Shown here one piece after another: positions 23,213 through 31,624 of a stretch of DNA of 35,162 nucleotides. This DNA is from an uncultured Bacteroidales bacterium (GTDB lineage: Bacteria; Bacteroidota; Bacteroidia; Bacteroidales; UBA932): assembly GCA_944323245.1 (NCBI GenBank), contig CALURT010000026.1:1-35162 (forward strand). The letters are read 5' to 3'. The position numbers were made by a program, and so were the translations under genes. The stretch's first letter is position 1. Each line of letters opens with the position of its first letter. The notes below the pieces were generated by a model. It did not search any database, was not told the origin of the DNA, and saw nothing but the letters and a program-made list of their open reading frames with translations.

Positions 23213-24302
23213 TTTCCTCCTCAGTGAGGAATGAAGCCTTTATAGGGACCCGGAACAGTCTTTTCCTGATTGTTCCGGGTATGTTTTTCATTCCGGCAAT
23301 CCTCTGGCTGTCCTTCTCCGTGGTCAGGATTATTGCCGTAGGATTGGCGTTGGCAGCCTTTTCTATTGCGGCAATGTCCGATTTGGAAAAATCGTGGTGG
23401 TCGCCGAATGCCGTATGGCTTTCGATTCTGTATGTGTTTCTGACATGGCTCTTGAAAGGAGAGTCATTCGCTATTCCCGTGAATGTCACTGCTCTTTTTG
23501 CATACAGATAGTGTGAATCTCCCTCGGGGAACACCGCTTCCGGAGAGCAGTAGCCTATTGTCGTGAAAAGGACGGTCTGCCGTTTTCCCTTTCTGTTCGT
23601 CCCTTGTTTTGTCGAATCGTCGAAGTCCGTGATGTCCAAATGTTTGTACCACATTCTCCGCTCTATTTCATCCAAAGATGGCGGACATTTGCTTACGATG
23701 ATGACATCGGCCGCCAAAGCCCTTTCTTTCAGGTCTCTCAGACGTCCGATCGGGAGCAGGGAATCCTTGTTGACCGGTCTGTTGCAGTCTATCAGCAGAA
23801 TCGAAAGTGACGGTTTCAATGCCCTGTGCTGGAATGCGTCGTCAAGGATTATGGCGTCGGCTGCAGGAAATTCCGGATAAAGGCATTTCCTGCCTTTTTT
23901 GGAAGCTGCGAGTTTTTCCGGGTGGCACAGGAAATCGCATCCTGCCACTCTGTCCGAGCATACAGCCACGGTAATGTCGGGGAATTTGTTCTTTATCTGC
24001 AGAGGTTCGTCCCCAGAAAGCGCCACGTCCGTTCCGCAGACCACCTGCTGGAATCCTTTGCTTTTCCGTCTGTATCCCCTTGACAGTACCGCGGTTTTAA
24101 GCCCTGCAAGCTCGTTGTCTTCGTTCATCAGCCTCAGTACCATCTCGGTATGGGGAGTCTTGCCCGTGCCTCCGACGGTAATGTTTCCGATGCAGACGGT
24201 CGGCACTTCGGCCGCTGTGGATTTGCGCAGACCGCTGTCGTAGAGGAAATGCCTGAATTTCAGGGCAAGGTAATATGGTGCGAGTAAAAAACAGTCCAGC
24301 AT
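23127..24302 (-). CDS. lpxK: Tetraacyldisaccharide 4'-kinase
   Basis: The 391-residue protein has an N-terminal membrane-associated helix (MLDCFLLAPYYLALKFRHFLYD) and the P-loop CIGNITVGGTGKTPHTEM. VLSRGYRRKSKGFQ, DDAFQHRALKP and LLPIGRLRD follow, all LpxK motifs. It phosphorylates the lipid A disaccharide at the inner membrane. ATG 24302 lies 12 bp after the dusB stop and matches the start of homology; the longer frame to 24431 is inside dusB. The C-terminal 28 or so codons overlap the end of the DAHP synthase-chorismate mutase gene on the other strand. Confidence 0.93.
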   Translation of the reverse strand: MLDCFLLAPYYLALKFRHFLYDSGLRKSTAAEVPTVCIGNITVGGTGKTPHTEMVLRLMNEDNELAGLKTAVLSRGYRRKSKGFQQVVCGTDVALSGDEPLQIKNKFPDITVAVCSDRVAGCDFLCHPEKLAASKKGRKCLYPEFPAADAIILDDAFQHRALKPSLSILLIDCNRPVNKDSLLPIGRLRDLKERALAADVIIVSKCPPSLDEIERRMWYKHLDITDFDDSTKQGTNRKGKRQTVLFTTIGYCSPEAVFPEGDSHYLYAKRAVTFTGIANDSPFKSHVRNTYRIESHTAFGDHHDFSKSDIAAIEKAANANPTAIILTTEKDSQRIAGMKNIPGTIRKRLFRVPIKASFLTEEETTVFLSLLKGLLLPESHSAPEPMPRESH

Positions 24303-24313
24303 GGTTTTCGTTA

Positions 24314-25315
24314 TTAATATCCCCACCGCTCGAGGATGTAGTCGAGCGTCGAATAAAGTTCCTCCGGGTCCGTAAGGGTGACGAGTTTCATCCTCGTGTC
24401 CTTGAAATCCGGAAGACACTTGAAATAGCATGAAAGGTGGCGACGCATTTCGAATATTCCCCGCCGCTCTCCCTTGACTTCAATCGATTTGGCAAGATGC
24501 CTTTTCGCCAAGGCTACACGCTCGGCCACACTCATCGGCGGCAGAAGTTCTCCCGTGTCTAAATAGTGTCTGATTTCCCTGAAAATCCAAGGATGGCCGT
24601 ATGTGGCCCGGCCTATCATGATGCCGTCCACTCCGTACCTGTCGAATGCCTCACGCGCCTTTTCGGGCGAGTCGATATCCCCGTTCCCTATAATGGGAAT
24701 GTGCATCCTCGGGTTTTCCTTGACTTTCCCTATGAGGGTCCAGTCCGCATCTCCCTTGTACATCTGGCACCGTGTCCTTCCATGGATTGTGAGGGCCTTG
24801 ATGCCGGCGTCCTGCAGCCTTTCGGCCAATTCCACTATTATTTTCGAGTCTTCATCCCAGCCAAGACGGGTCTTGACGGTGACTGGGAGCTTGACGGCAT
24901 CCACTACCATACGGGTGATTTCCACCATCTTGTCCGGCTCCCTCATCATCCCCGAACCTGCGCCTCTGCGGGCGATTTTGTTTACGGGACAGCCGAAATT
25001 GATGTCCACAAGGTCTGCTCCGTGCCCTCCCACGAGTTCCGCAGCTTTTTCCGCCATGCGGGCCGCATCGACCATCGCCTCCGGGATATTCCCGTAAATC
25101 TGTATGCCTATCGGCGCTTCATCATCGGATGTGGCCAATTTGGCAAGCGATTTCTTGGCGTCGCGTATCAGTCCGTCGGAAGAAATGAATTCTGTGTACA
25201 TCATGTCCGCCCCGTATTCCTTGCAGACGAAGCGGAAAGACGGGTCGGTGACATCTTCCATCGGCGCAAGAAGCAGAGGTCTGTCCCGCAATTCTATGCT
25301 GTCTCCTATCTTCAT
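24314..25315 (-). CDS. dusB: tRNA-dihydrouridine synthase
   Basis: The 333-residue FMN enzyme has LLLAPMEDVTDPSFRFVCKEYGADMMYTEF, the catalytic-cysteine motif DINFGCPVNKIARRGAGSGMM, VKTRLGWD, LTIHGRTRCQMYKGDADW and PIIGNGDI. These are hallmarks of the DusB-like group, which reduces uridines in tRNA. ATG 25315 is 22 bp downstream of the metK stop and precedes the first conserved segment; upstream in-frame codons to 25378 are inside metK. It is the middle gene of metK-dusB-lpxK. Confidence 0.94.
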   Translation of the reverse strand: MKIGDSIELRDRPLLLAPMEDVTDPSFRFVCKEYGADMMYTEFISSDGLIRDAKKSLAKLATSDDEAPIGIQIYGNIPEAMVDAARMAEKAAELVGGHGADLVDINFGCPVNKIARRGAGSGMMREPDKMVEITRMVVDAVKLPVTVKTRLGWDEDSKIIVELAERLQDAGIKALTIHGRTRCQMYKGDADWTLIGKVKENPRMHIPIIGNGDIDSPEKAREAFDRYGVDGIMIGRATYGHPWIFREIRHYLDTGELLPPMSVAERVALAKRHLAKSIEVKGERRGIFEMRRHLSCYFKCLPDFKDTRMKLVTLTDPEELYSTLDYILERWGY

Positions 25316-25337
25316 GAAACCTGACTCTCGGGACAGC

Positions 25338-26669
25338 TTACAGGTTGAACTCTTTGCGGATGCGTTCCACCTCGTCAAGGAGTTCCCATCCGAAGAACTG
25401 CACTACCTCCTCGGTCTTTTTCCCGTTGCGCACGAGGGTGACCACTTCCTGATAAGGCTTTCTGCCCACATGTCCGTATGCGGAAGTCGGCTCGTATATC
25501 GGCTTTTTAAGATTGAACCTTTCGATGATTTTTGCCGGTCTCAGATCGAACATCCCGCCTATTCTGGCGGCGATTTCAGCATCCTGAAGCTGTCTGCCGG
25601 AAGCGTCCTTGCATGCGGAGCCGTAAGTGTCCACGAATATGCTGACAGGGCGCGCAACGCCGATGGCGTATGATAGCTGCACGAGCATCTCGTGCGCTAT
25701 CCCGGCGGCGACCATATTCTTGGCAATATGGCGGGCGGCGTATGCCGCCGACCGGTCGACTTTCGACGGGTCTTTCCCGGAGAAAGCGCCGCCGCCGTGT
25801 GCGCCCTTGCCGCCGTAAGTATCCACGATGATTTTCCGTCCCGTGAGCCCGGTATCCCCGTGAGGCCCTCCTATGACGAATTTTCCGGTAGGATTCACGT
25901 GGAGGATATGGTCCCCTTTGAACAGGGCTGCGGTTTCTGCAGGAAGAGAGGCGACAAGCTCCGGCAGCAGGATTTCCTCTATGTCCTTCCTGATTTTGTC
26001 CTGCATGGCCTTGTCCACACGGGCTTGCCCGTACTGATCGCAGGCTTCACGGTAAGTCATGTGGCCGAGTTCTACAGGTACGAATTCATCGTGCTGGGTG
26101 GAAATCACTATCGTATGAATCCTTACCGGTTTGTGGTTTTCGTCGTATTCCACTGTAAACTGCGACTTTGAGTCGGGTCTCAGGTACGGCATCCTGCTCG
26201 GGTTTTCCCGTCTGATGTCCGCAAGTATCATAAGGGCCTTGTGCGAGAGGGCAAGCGGGAGCGGCATGTATTCCGCCGTATCCCGGCAGGCATAGCCGAA
26301 CATCATTCCCTGGTCTCCTGCACCCTGCTCCTCGGGATTTTCCGTCACCACACCTCTGTTTATATCGCCGGACTGTTCGTGCAGGGCTGAAATCACGCCG
26401 CATGAATTTCCGTCGAACATGTATTCCGCCTTGTTGTATCCTATGCTGTTGATGACTCTGCGGGCAACGCTCTGTATGTCCACGTACGCGGTCTCGGACC
26501 GTACTTCACCACCGACCACAACAAGACCTGTGCTGCAGAATGTCTCGCAGGCTACCTTGGCCTCCGGGTCCTGACGCAGGAATTCGTCGAGAATGGCATC
26601 CGAAATGCGGTCGGCGACCTTGTCCGGATGCCCCTCGGAAACTGATTCTGATGTAAACAAATAATTCAT
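25338..26669 (-). CDS. metK: S-adenosylmethionine synthetase
   Basis: The 443-residue protein has the MetK signatures [59 protein letters not shown] and [23 protein letters not shown]. It makes S-adenosylmethionine from methionine and ATP in the cytoplasm. It is longer than the proteobacterial enzyme (about 380), as usual for Bacteroidetes. The leader is an S-box-type riboswitch, so the gene is under direct feedback from its product. dusB and lpxK follow at 22 and 12 bp and may share the regulation. Confidence 0.97.
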   Translation of the reverse strand: MNYLFTSESVSEGHPDKVADRISDAILDEFLRQDPEAKVACETFCSTGLVVVGGEVRSETAYVDIQSVARRVINSIGYNKAEYMFDGNSCGVISALHEQSGDINRGVVTENPEEQGAGDQGMMFGYACRDTAEYMPLPLALSHKALMILADIRRENPSRMPYLRPDSKSQFTVEYDENHKPVRIHTIVISTQHDEFVPVELGHMTYREACDQYGQARVDKAMQDKIRKDIEEILLPELVASLPAETAALFKGDHILHVNPTGKFVIGGPHGDTGLTGRKIIVDTYGGKGAHGGGAFSGKDPSKVDRSAAYAARHIAKNMVAAGIAHEMLVQLSYAIGVARPVSIFVDTYGSACKDASGRQLQDAEIAARIGGMFDLRPAKIIERFNLKKPIYEPTSAYGHVGRKPYQEVVTLVRNGKKTEEVVQFFGWELLDEVERIRKEFNL

Positions 26670-26683
26670 GACCTATTAAAATT

Positions 26684-26823
26684 AAAAAATGCTCCGTCAG
26701 GAATCGAGGAGCGGGTCACAAAATGAAATGCCGTGGAACGGCAATATGTTTCATTTTAGCATTTTTTTGTGTGGTTGCAAGCAGCCAAATCTCTCCACAT
26801 TCCTGAAATCGGCGGCAAAGATA
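26684..26823 (-). promoter_or_regulatory. SAM riboswitch (S-box/SAM-I type) and promoter of metK
   Basis: Read on the minus strand, a TATCTTTG box (26823-26816) is followed by TCAGGAAT, the 5' strand of P1. P2 follows as GTGGAGAGATTT...TTGCAACCAC with the conserved GCAACC. The junction ATGCTAAAA resembles the S-box GUGCUAA. P3 is AAAATGAAA/TTTCATTTT, capped by TGCCGT-TCC-ACGGCA. The P1 3' strand ATTCCTGA comes last. A hairpin GCTCC/GGAGC followed by ATTTTTT lies 15 bp or so before the metK ATG, and the P1 3' strand is in its loop. S-box elements bind S-adenosylmethionine and switch off metK. Confidence 0.85.
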
Positions 26824-26875
26824 CACAAAGTTTTTAAATAATTGTGACAAAACCCCGGAAATCGCTGCTGTCACA

Positions 26876-26905
26876 TTGTCTATTTATCAAAATATCATAT
26901 ATTTG
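26876..26905 (+). promoter_or_regulatory. Promoter of the TonB receptor gene
   Basis: TTG (26876-26878), 19 bp, then a perfect TATATTTG (26898-26905), 37 bp before the ATG at 26943. Confidence 0.7.
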
Positions 26906-26942
26906 CAACTTAAAATTTAAGCAACACTATTATTAATTTACA

Positions 26943-29900
26943 ATGAATCAGTCGATTAAGCTAATCTTAACTACTGTCTTGGGCTTTATGGCGGCATTGT
27001 CCGTACATGCCCAGGTGACGACGTCTTCCATCAGCGGAAAGCTCGTCGACAATGAGGGCCCTGTCCAGGGCGCTGTCATCATAGCCGTACACACTCCGTC
27101 CGGTTCCCAGTTTACAGCCGTTTCAGACAAGAACGGTATCTATCGTATAAACGGTATCACCCCGGGCGGTCCTTATACTGTCAGAATCGAATGTCTCGGT
27201 TACCGTGACATTGAAAATACGGGCATTCAGGCGCCTCTCGGCGAAACCGTCACCGTTGACAATGTACTTGAAGTGGAATCCATCGGCCTCGATGCCGTGG
27301 TTTTCGCCGTGGATGCCAATGATTCGGGCATGAACATAGAACGTTCAGGAGCAAGTACTTCCATCAGCCAAAGGCGTATGAGCACGATGCCTACCGTCAG
27401 CAGGACGTTTACAGACATCATGAAACTCACCCCGCAGGCTTCAGAGACATCCAACGGCTTCGCAGTCGGCGGAGGCAACTACCGTTCGTCTTTCGCCACT
27501 GTCGACGGTGCAGCGTTCAACAACGCCTTCGGTACCGGCAGCTCGATACTTCCTTCGGGCGGCTCTCCGATTTCATTGGACGCCATCGAACAGATGAGCG
27601 TAAACATCACTCCTTTTGACGTGCGCCAGGCCGGATTTACAGGTGCTGCCATCAATGCCGTGACCAAGAGAGGAACGAACGAGTGGCATGCTTCGGTGTA
27701 CAATTACTTCAACAGCGACCAGCTTCAGGGGGACAGATACGGCAAGGGTGATGACGAGAAGATAAACCTGAGCCGTACTTTGAACAATGTCACCGGTGTC
27801 ACCGTAGGAGGACCTATCGTCAAGGACAGGCTTTTCTTCTTCCTCAACGCCGAATATTCTCCCGAGACCACTCCGGGTATCAACTATGTGGCTACAGGAA
27901 GTGATGCCGCCTCCGGCAACGCCGCTCGCCCTACAGTGGACTTCATGAACGGGGTCAAGGATTTCCTCCAAAAGACTTACGGATACGACCCTGGACGTTA
28001 TCAGAATTATTCCGTGGCTTCGCCAGACTGGAAAATCATGGCCCGTATCGACTGGAATATCAATGACAACCACAAACTTTACGCAAGGTTCTCGCATACG
28101 GTCAACGCCGTTTCTTCATCTCCGAGTTCTTCGACGAGCCCTCTTGACCTTGACGAGCTTTACGTATATGGAAGGACCTCGGACAAGGCGATGTATTTCG
28201 AAAGTTCGAGATATATCCAGAACCAGAATTTCACGTCTGCAGCCTTGGAATTGAACTCCCGCTTCCTTGACGGGGCCTTGAACAATACCCTCAGGCTTAC
28301 CTACTCGTTCCAGAACGAGGACAGGGATCATTACGGAGACGTATTCCCGACCGTGGACATCCTCGAACCGATAGATGACACGCAGAATGGCGTTATCACT
28401 TCATTCGGTCTCGACCCGTTCACTTACGGCAACCTGAAGCAGGTATCCACCGTAATTGCCACCGATGAAATCAACTACAGCGTCGGTATCAACAACATCA
28501 TTGCCGGTTTCCAGTTTGAATGGGACGGCGTGAAGAACGGATACATGCAGGGTGGTGCCGGTTATTATACCTATAATTCATGGGATGATTTCGTGAACAA
28601 CCGTACTCCGGCAGCCTTTGCCATCACTTTCCCGAACAACGACGAATTGGAGCAGGTTTATCCGAGCTTCCAGTACATGCAGGCCTCCCTGTACGCACAG
28701 GATGAAATCACTTTCAGTGACAGGTTCAAACTCACGGCCGGCGTAAGGCTCGAACTTCCTGTATATCCTACCGTTCCGAATAATGACAACCTTGAATTCG
28801 CCACCCTTGCAAACACTTCCCAGACCATGCAGGGTCTCAGAACGAATGACATGCCGAATGCACGTCTTGCCGTTTCTCCCCGCGTCGGATTCAACTGGGA
28901 CATCCTCGGGAACAGGAATCTGATTCTCCGCGGAGGCACGGGCGTCTATACCGGACGCATTCCGTTCGTATGGATTGTATCGTCCGTGGGCAACAGCAAC
29001 ACTGTCCAGCTCCAATACATAGACAATAACGGCGGTCCTGCATTCCACAAGGACATCGCAGGTATCGTGAACGAACTCTATGACGGCAAATTCACACGTC
29101 AGGAAGGTTTCGCTCCGAGTTCGCCTACCATTATGGACAAGCATCTGAAGATGCCTACCACATGGAAGACCTCGTTGGCTTTGGATGCCAGACTTCCGGG
29201 AGGAATCAAGGCTACCCTTGAAGGAGTGTTCAACAAGGACATCTACACTGTAACGGCCAAGAGGCTCGGACAGACGGAAGTTGCAGGAGGCATCCAGCTT
29301 CCGGGAGAACCTGAGGCAAGGAAACTCTGGCAGAACGAGAACATCTATTCGGCCACGGCTCCTGACGGCTCAGACCCTATCAATCCTATGTATCTCACCA
29401 ATACAGACGGCGTGAACGGATATTATGGGTCTTTCACAGCACAGTTGCAGAAAGACTTCAATTTCGGACTCTCGCTTATGGCAGCCTATACCTACAGCAA
29501 GTCCATGACCATTTCCGACGGTATCGGCGACCAGGTCACTTCGGCTTACCGCACCATGAATTACTCGAAGAACGGTTCCAACACTCCGGAGCTCGGATAT
29601 TCTTCATACGTTTCACCTAACAGGTTCATCGCAAGCGTAAGTTACAGGATTCCTCAGGGCAGGAAAGGCGCCACGACCCTCGGCCTCTTCTATGAAGGTT
29701 ACAACCATTGCTATTTCGCAGGATTGTATTCATACACAAGGCATTCGTATGTGATGAACAACGTGACCAATGACGGAGGCGCCAATATTCCTATCTACAT
29801 CCCTACGGACGAGCAATTGGCTGAAATGCCTTTCGTCAGCGAAGAAAACAAGGCAGCTTTCGGGGAATTTATCGCCAATGACAAATACCTCAGCCGTCAC

Positions 29901-30203
29901 AGGGGAGAATACTCCAAGAGAGGTGCGGTCGTCGCTCCATGGCAGAGCCGGTTCAGTTTCAAATTCGCCCAGGACATCAATTTCGACGTCTGCGGCAAGA
30001 CCAACACTTTCCAGATAGGTTTGGATATCTACAATCTCGCCAATCTTCTGAATCCTGACTGGGGACAGACCGACAATCTCAGCAACGACAGGGTGCTTAC
30101 TTACTATGGCGGTGTCTACGAGTACACTCCTATCGAGACTACCAAGCTCAATACCGTATATTCCACATGGAATATGATGGTTACGCTGAAGTATTTCTTT
30201 TAA
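26943..30203 (+). CDS. Oar-like TonB-dependent outer-membrane receptor
   Basis: The 1086-residue protein has a signal peptide (MNQSIKLILTTVLGFMAALSVHAQ) and a carboxypeptidase-regulatory-like beta domain (about 28-115: SISGKLVDNEGPVQGAVIIAV). A plug region (SISQRRMSTMPTVSRTFTDIMKLTPQ) and a long beta barrel follow, ending in aromatic LKYFF as outer-membrane proteins do. The plug pattern is Oar-like (SRTFTDIMKLTPQ, GGGNYRSSFATVDGAAFNNAFG) rather than SusC-like, and no SusD partner is seen. It probably imports or exports a large substrate with TonB energy. The lipoprotein at 31625 is the likely partner, now separated by the ATPase gene. Confidence 0.9.
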   Translation: MNQSIKLILTTVLGFMAALSVHAQVTTSSISGKLVDNEGPVQGAVIIAVHTPSGSQFTAVSDKNGIYRINGITPGGPYTVRIECLGYRDIENTGIQAPLGETVTVDNVLEVESIGLDAVVFAVDANDSGMNIERSGASTSISQRRMSTMPTVSRTFTDIMKLTPQASETSNGFAVGGGNYRSSFATVDGAAFNNAFGTGSSILPSGGSPISLDAIEQMSVNITPFDVRQAGFTGAAINAVTKRGTNEWHASVYNYFNSDQLQGDRYGKGDDEKINLSRTLNNVTGVTVGGPIVKDRLFFFLNAEYSPETTPGINYVATGSDAASGNAARPTVDFMNGVKDFLQKTYGYDPGRYQNYSVASPDWKIMARIDWNINDNHKLYARFSHTVNAVSSSPSSSTSPLDLDELYVYGRTSDKAMYFESSRYIQNQNFTSAALELNSRFLDGALNNTLRLTYSFQNEDRDHYGDVFPTVDILEPIDDTQNGVITSFGLDPFTYGNLKQVSTVIATDEINYSVGINNIIAGFQFEWDGVKNGYMQGGAGYYTYNSWDDFVNNRTPAAFAITFPNNDELEQVYPSFQYMQASLYAQDEITFSDRFKLTAGVRLELPVYPTVPNNDNLEFATLANTSQTMQGLRTNDMPNARLAVSPRVGFNWDILGNRNLILRGGTGVYTGRIPFVWIVSSVGNSNTVQLQYIDNNGGPAFHKDIAGIVNELYDGKFTRQEGFAPSSPTIMDKHLKMPTTWKTSLALDARLPGGIKATLEGVFNKDIYTVTAKRLGQTEVAGGIQLPGEPEARKLWQNENIYSATAPDGSDPINPMYLTNTDGVNGYYGSFTAQLQKDFNFGLSLMAAYTYSKSMTISDGIGDQVTSAYRTMNYSKNGSNTPELGYSSYVSPNRFIASVSYRIPQGRKGATTLGLFYEGYNHCYFAGLYSYTRHSYVMNNVTNDGGANIPIYIPTDEQLAEMPFVSEENKAAFGEFIANDKYLSRHRGEYSKRGAVVAPWQSRFSFKFAQDINFDVCGKTNTFQIGLDIYNLANLLNPDWGQTDNLSNDRVLTYYGGVYEYTPIETTKLNTVYSTWNMMVTLKYFF

Positions 30204-30213
30204 TTGAGAAAAA
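30192..30213 (+). repeat. 22-bp direct repeat, left copy (end of the TonB receptor gene)
   Basis: TATTTCTTTTAATTGAGA plus four A, covering the last codons (YFF, stop) of the receptor. An exact copy is at 31544-31565, so the 1.33-kb segment with the ATPase gene is bracketed by direct repeats. Confidence 0.8.
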
Positions 30214-30229
30214 TTTCCTTTTATCAGCG

Positions 30230-30263
30230 AGGGTGCCCGATAGGATTTCGGGTGCCCTTTTTT
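30230..30263 (+). terminator. Terminator after the TonB receptor gene
   Basis: AGGGTGCCCGA and TTCGGGTGCCCT form an 11-12-bp RNA stem using two central G-U pairs, followed by six T residues (30258-30263). It should end the receptor transcript before the ATPase gene. Confidence 0.75.
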
Positions 30264-30321
30264 ATACCACTATCTTTGCAATTCTAAAATTGTATTTTAT
30301 TTTTGCATAAAAATTGCGACT

Positions 30322-31470
30322 ATGATTCTCCGGACAATCCAACCCAAATTGCGCCAGCTCGCGACAAAGTTTCCGTTTGTCACGATTACCGGACCCCGCC
30401 AGTCAGGCAAATCCACATTGGCTGAACTGACATTCCCCGACTATAAGAAAGTTTCCTTGGAAGATTTGGACAACCGTGAATTTGCTTCGGAAGACCCCCG
30501 GGGCTTTATTGCCACGTATCCATCGCATACAATTATCGACGAAGTCCAGCGTGTTCCAGCTCTTCTTTCCTATCTTCAGACTCATACGGACCGGGAACGT
30601 CAAGTGGGAATGTATATTCTTACCGGTTCGCAGAATATGGAACTCATGAAAGCGGTCGACCAGTCGCTTGCGGGCAGAGCGGCAGTCCTGACCCTATTGC
30701 CGTTTTCACATGAAGAACTGCGGGATGGAGGTATTGTACCTCATACTATAGACGAAGAAATATTTTTCGGTTCGTATCCGGCTTTATATGACCGGCATAT
30801 TTCTCCGGGGGATTATTATCCGAGTTATATAAGGACTTACATAGAACGAGATGTCCGTCAGATGAAAGACATTGGAGACCTTGCAAAATTCCGCAGATTG
30901 GTAAGATTATGTGCAGGGCGTATCGGGCAGCTGCTCAACAAAGCGTCTCTTTCCGTAGAATGCGGGGTGTCCGCCCCTACGGTGGACGCGTGGCTTTCAA
31001 TATTGGAAGAAAGTTACATCATCCATTTCCTCCGTCCGGATTACAACAATTTTTCAAAACGTCTCGTAAAGTCTCCGAAACTCTATTTCCACGACACAGG
31101 ATTGGCTTGTTCTTTATTGGAAATACGTTCGCCACAGCAGCTCAATACGCATTATCTTCGGGGCGGATTGTTCGAGAATATGGTTGTCAATGAATTGATT
31201 AAACGGGATTTCAACAGAGGACAGAGTCCGTCGTTCACATTCTGGCGGGATAGTGCCGGTAATGAGGTGGATCTGTTGCGTGCAGACTCCGGGCAGCAGC
31301 ACGCGTATGAAATCAAGTCGGGTGCGACTTTTTCAAAGGAATTTTTCAAAGGATTGGATTACTGGAGTCGCCTTTCGTCCGCAGGTCCTGACCGCAAGAC
31401 TGTCGTGTATGCCGGAGACAACTCCATGACCCTTTCTTCCGGTACCGTCACTGCATGGCGGGACCTTTGA
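30322..31470 (+). CDS. AAA-type ATPase with DUF4143 domain
   Basis: The 382-residue protein has an AAA_14 ATPase module: Walker A TGPRQSGKST near residue 27, Walker B HTIIDEVQ near 75, and sensor-like ILTGSQN. A DUF4143 domain follows, with a winged-helix-like part and a PD-(D/E)XK-like signature (GNEVDLLRAD...YEIKSG, about 310-335). Such proteins are frequent, patchily distributed and of unknown cellular role. The gene has its own TATTTTTG box just upstream. It interrupts the receptor-lipoprotein pair and is flanked by 22-bp direct repeats, so it appears to be a late arrival. No antitoxin-like partner is seen. Confidence 0.88.
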   Translation: MILRTIQPKLRQLATKFPFVTITGPRQSGKSTLAELTFPDYKKVSLEDLDNREFASEDPRGFIATYPSHTIIDEVQRVPALLSYLQTHTDRERQVGMYILTGSQNMELMKAVDQSLAGRAAVLTLLPFSHEELRDGGIVPHTIDEEIFFGSYPALYDRHISPGDYYPSYIRTYIERDVRQMKDIGDLAKFRRLVRLCAGRIGQLLNKASLSVECGVSAPTVDAWLSILEESYIIHFLRPDYNNFSKRLVKSPKLYFHDTGLACSLLEIRSPQQLNTHYLRGGLFENMVVNELIKRDFNRGQSPSFTFWRDSAGNEVDLLRADSGQQHAYEIKSGATFSKEFFKGLDYWSRLSSAGPDRKTVVYAGDNSMTLSSGTVTAWRDL

Positions 31471-31543
31471 TTATGGTCTGAAAATTACCATATACGAGGC
31501 ACTCGCAGGCTGCGCTCGCCGATTTCATACTAATGTAATGGAA
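31471..31543 (+). other. Junction sequence between the ATPase gene and the right direct repeat
   Basis: It holds a 6-bp inverted repeat TATGGT/ACCATA and an imperfect GC-rich palindrome at 31498-31520 (CGCAG-G-CTGCG inside GGC/GCC), a possible terminator of the ATPase gene. Just before the direct repeat the frame reads TNVMEYFF and stop, which resembles the end of an outer-membrane barrel protein. Confidence 0.4.
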
Positions 31544-31565
31544 TATTTCTTTTAATTGAGAAAAA
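31544..31565 (+). repeat. 22-bp direct repeat, right copy
   Basis: An exact copy of 30192-30213. Here it encodes a similar YFF-stop end with no receptor gene before it, and it directly precedes the promoter of the lipoprotein gene. Confidence 0.8.
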
Positions 31566-31571
31566 ATTATT

Positions 31572-31579
31572 TATATTTG
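31572..31579 (+). promoter_or_regulatory. -7 box TATATTTG of the lipoprotein gene
   Basis: A perfect box 45 bp before ATG 31625. No clear -33 partner is visible; the direct repeat occupies that region. Confidence 0.55.
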
Positions 31580-31624
31580 TGCCCGACAAGGCGTGAAAAC
31601 AGATATTTTTTAATACAAAAGGTT

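Noticed and set aside
30322..31470. ATPase gene as half of a toxin-antitoxin or defence operon
   Set aside because: It stands alone with its own promoter and terminator, with no small partner gene.
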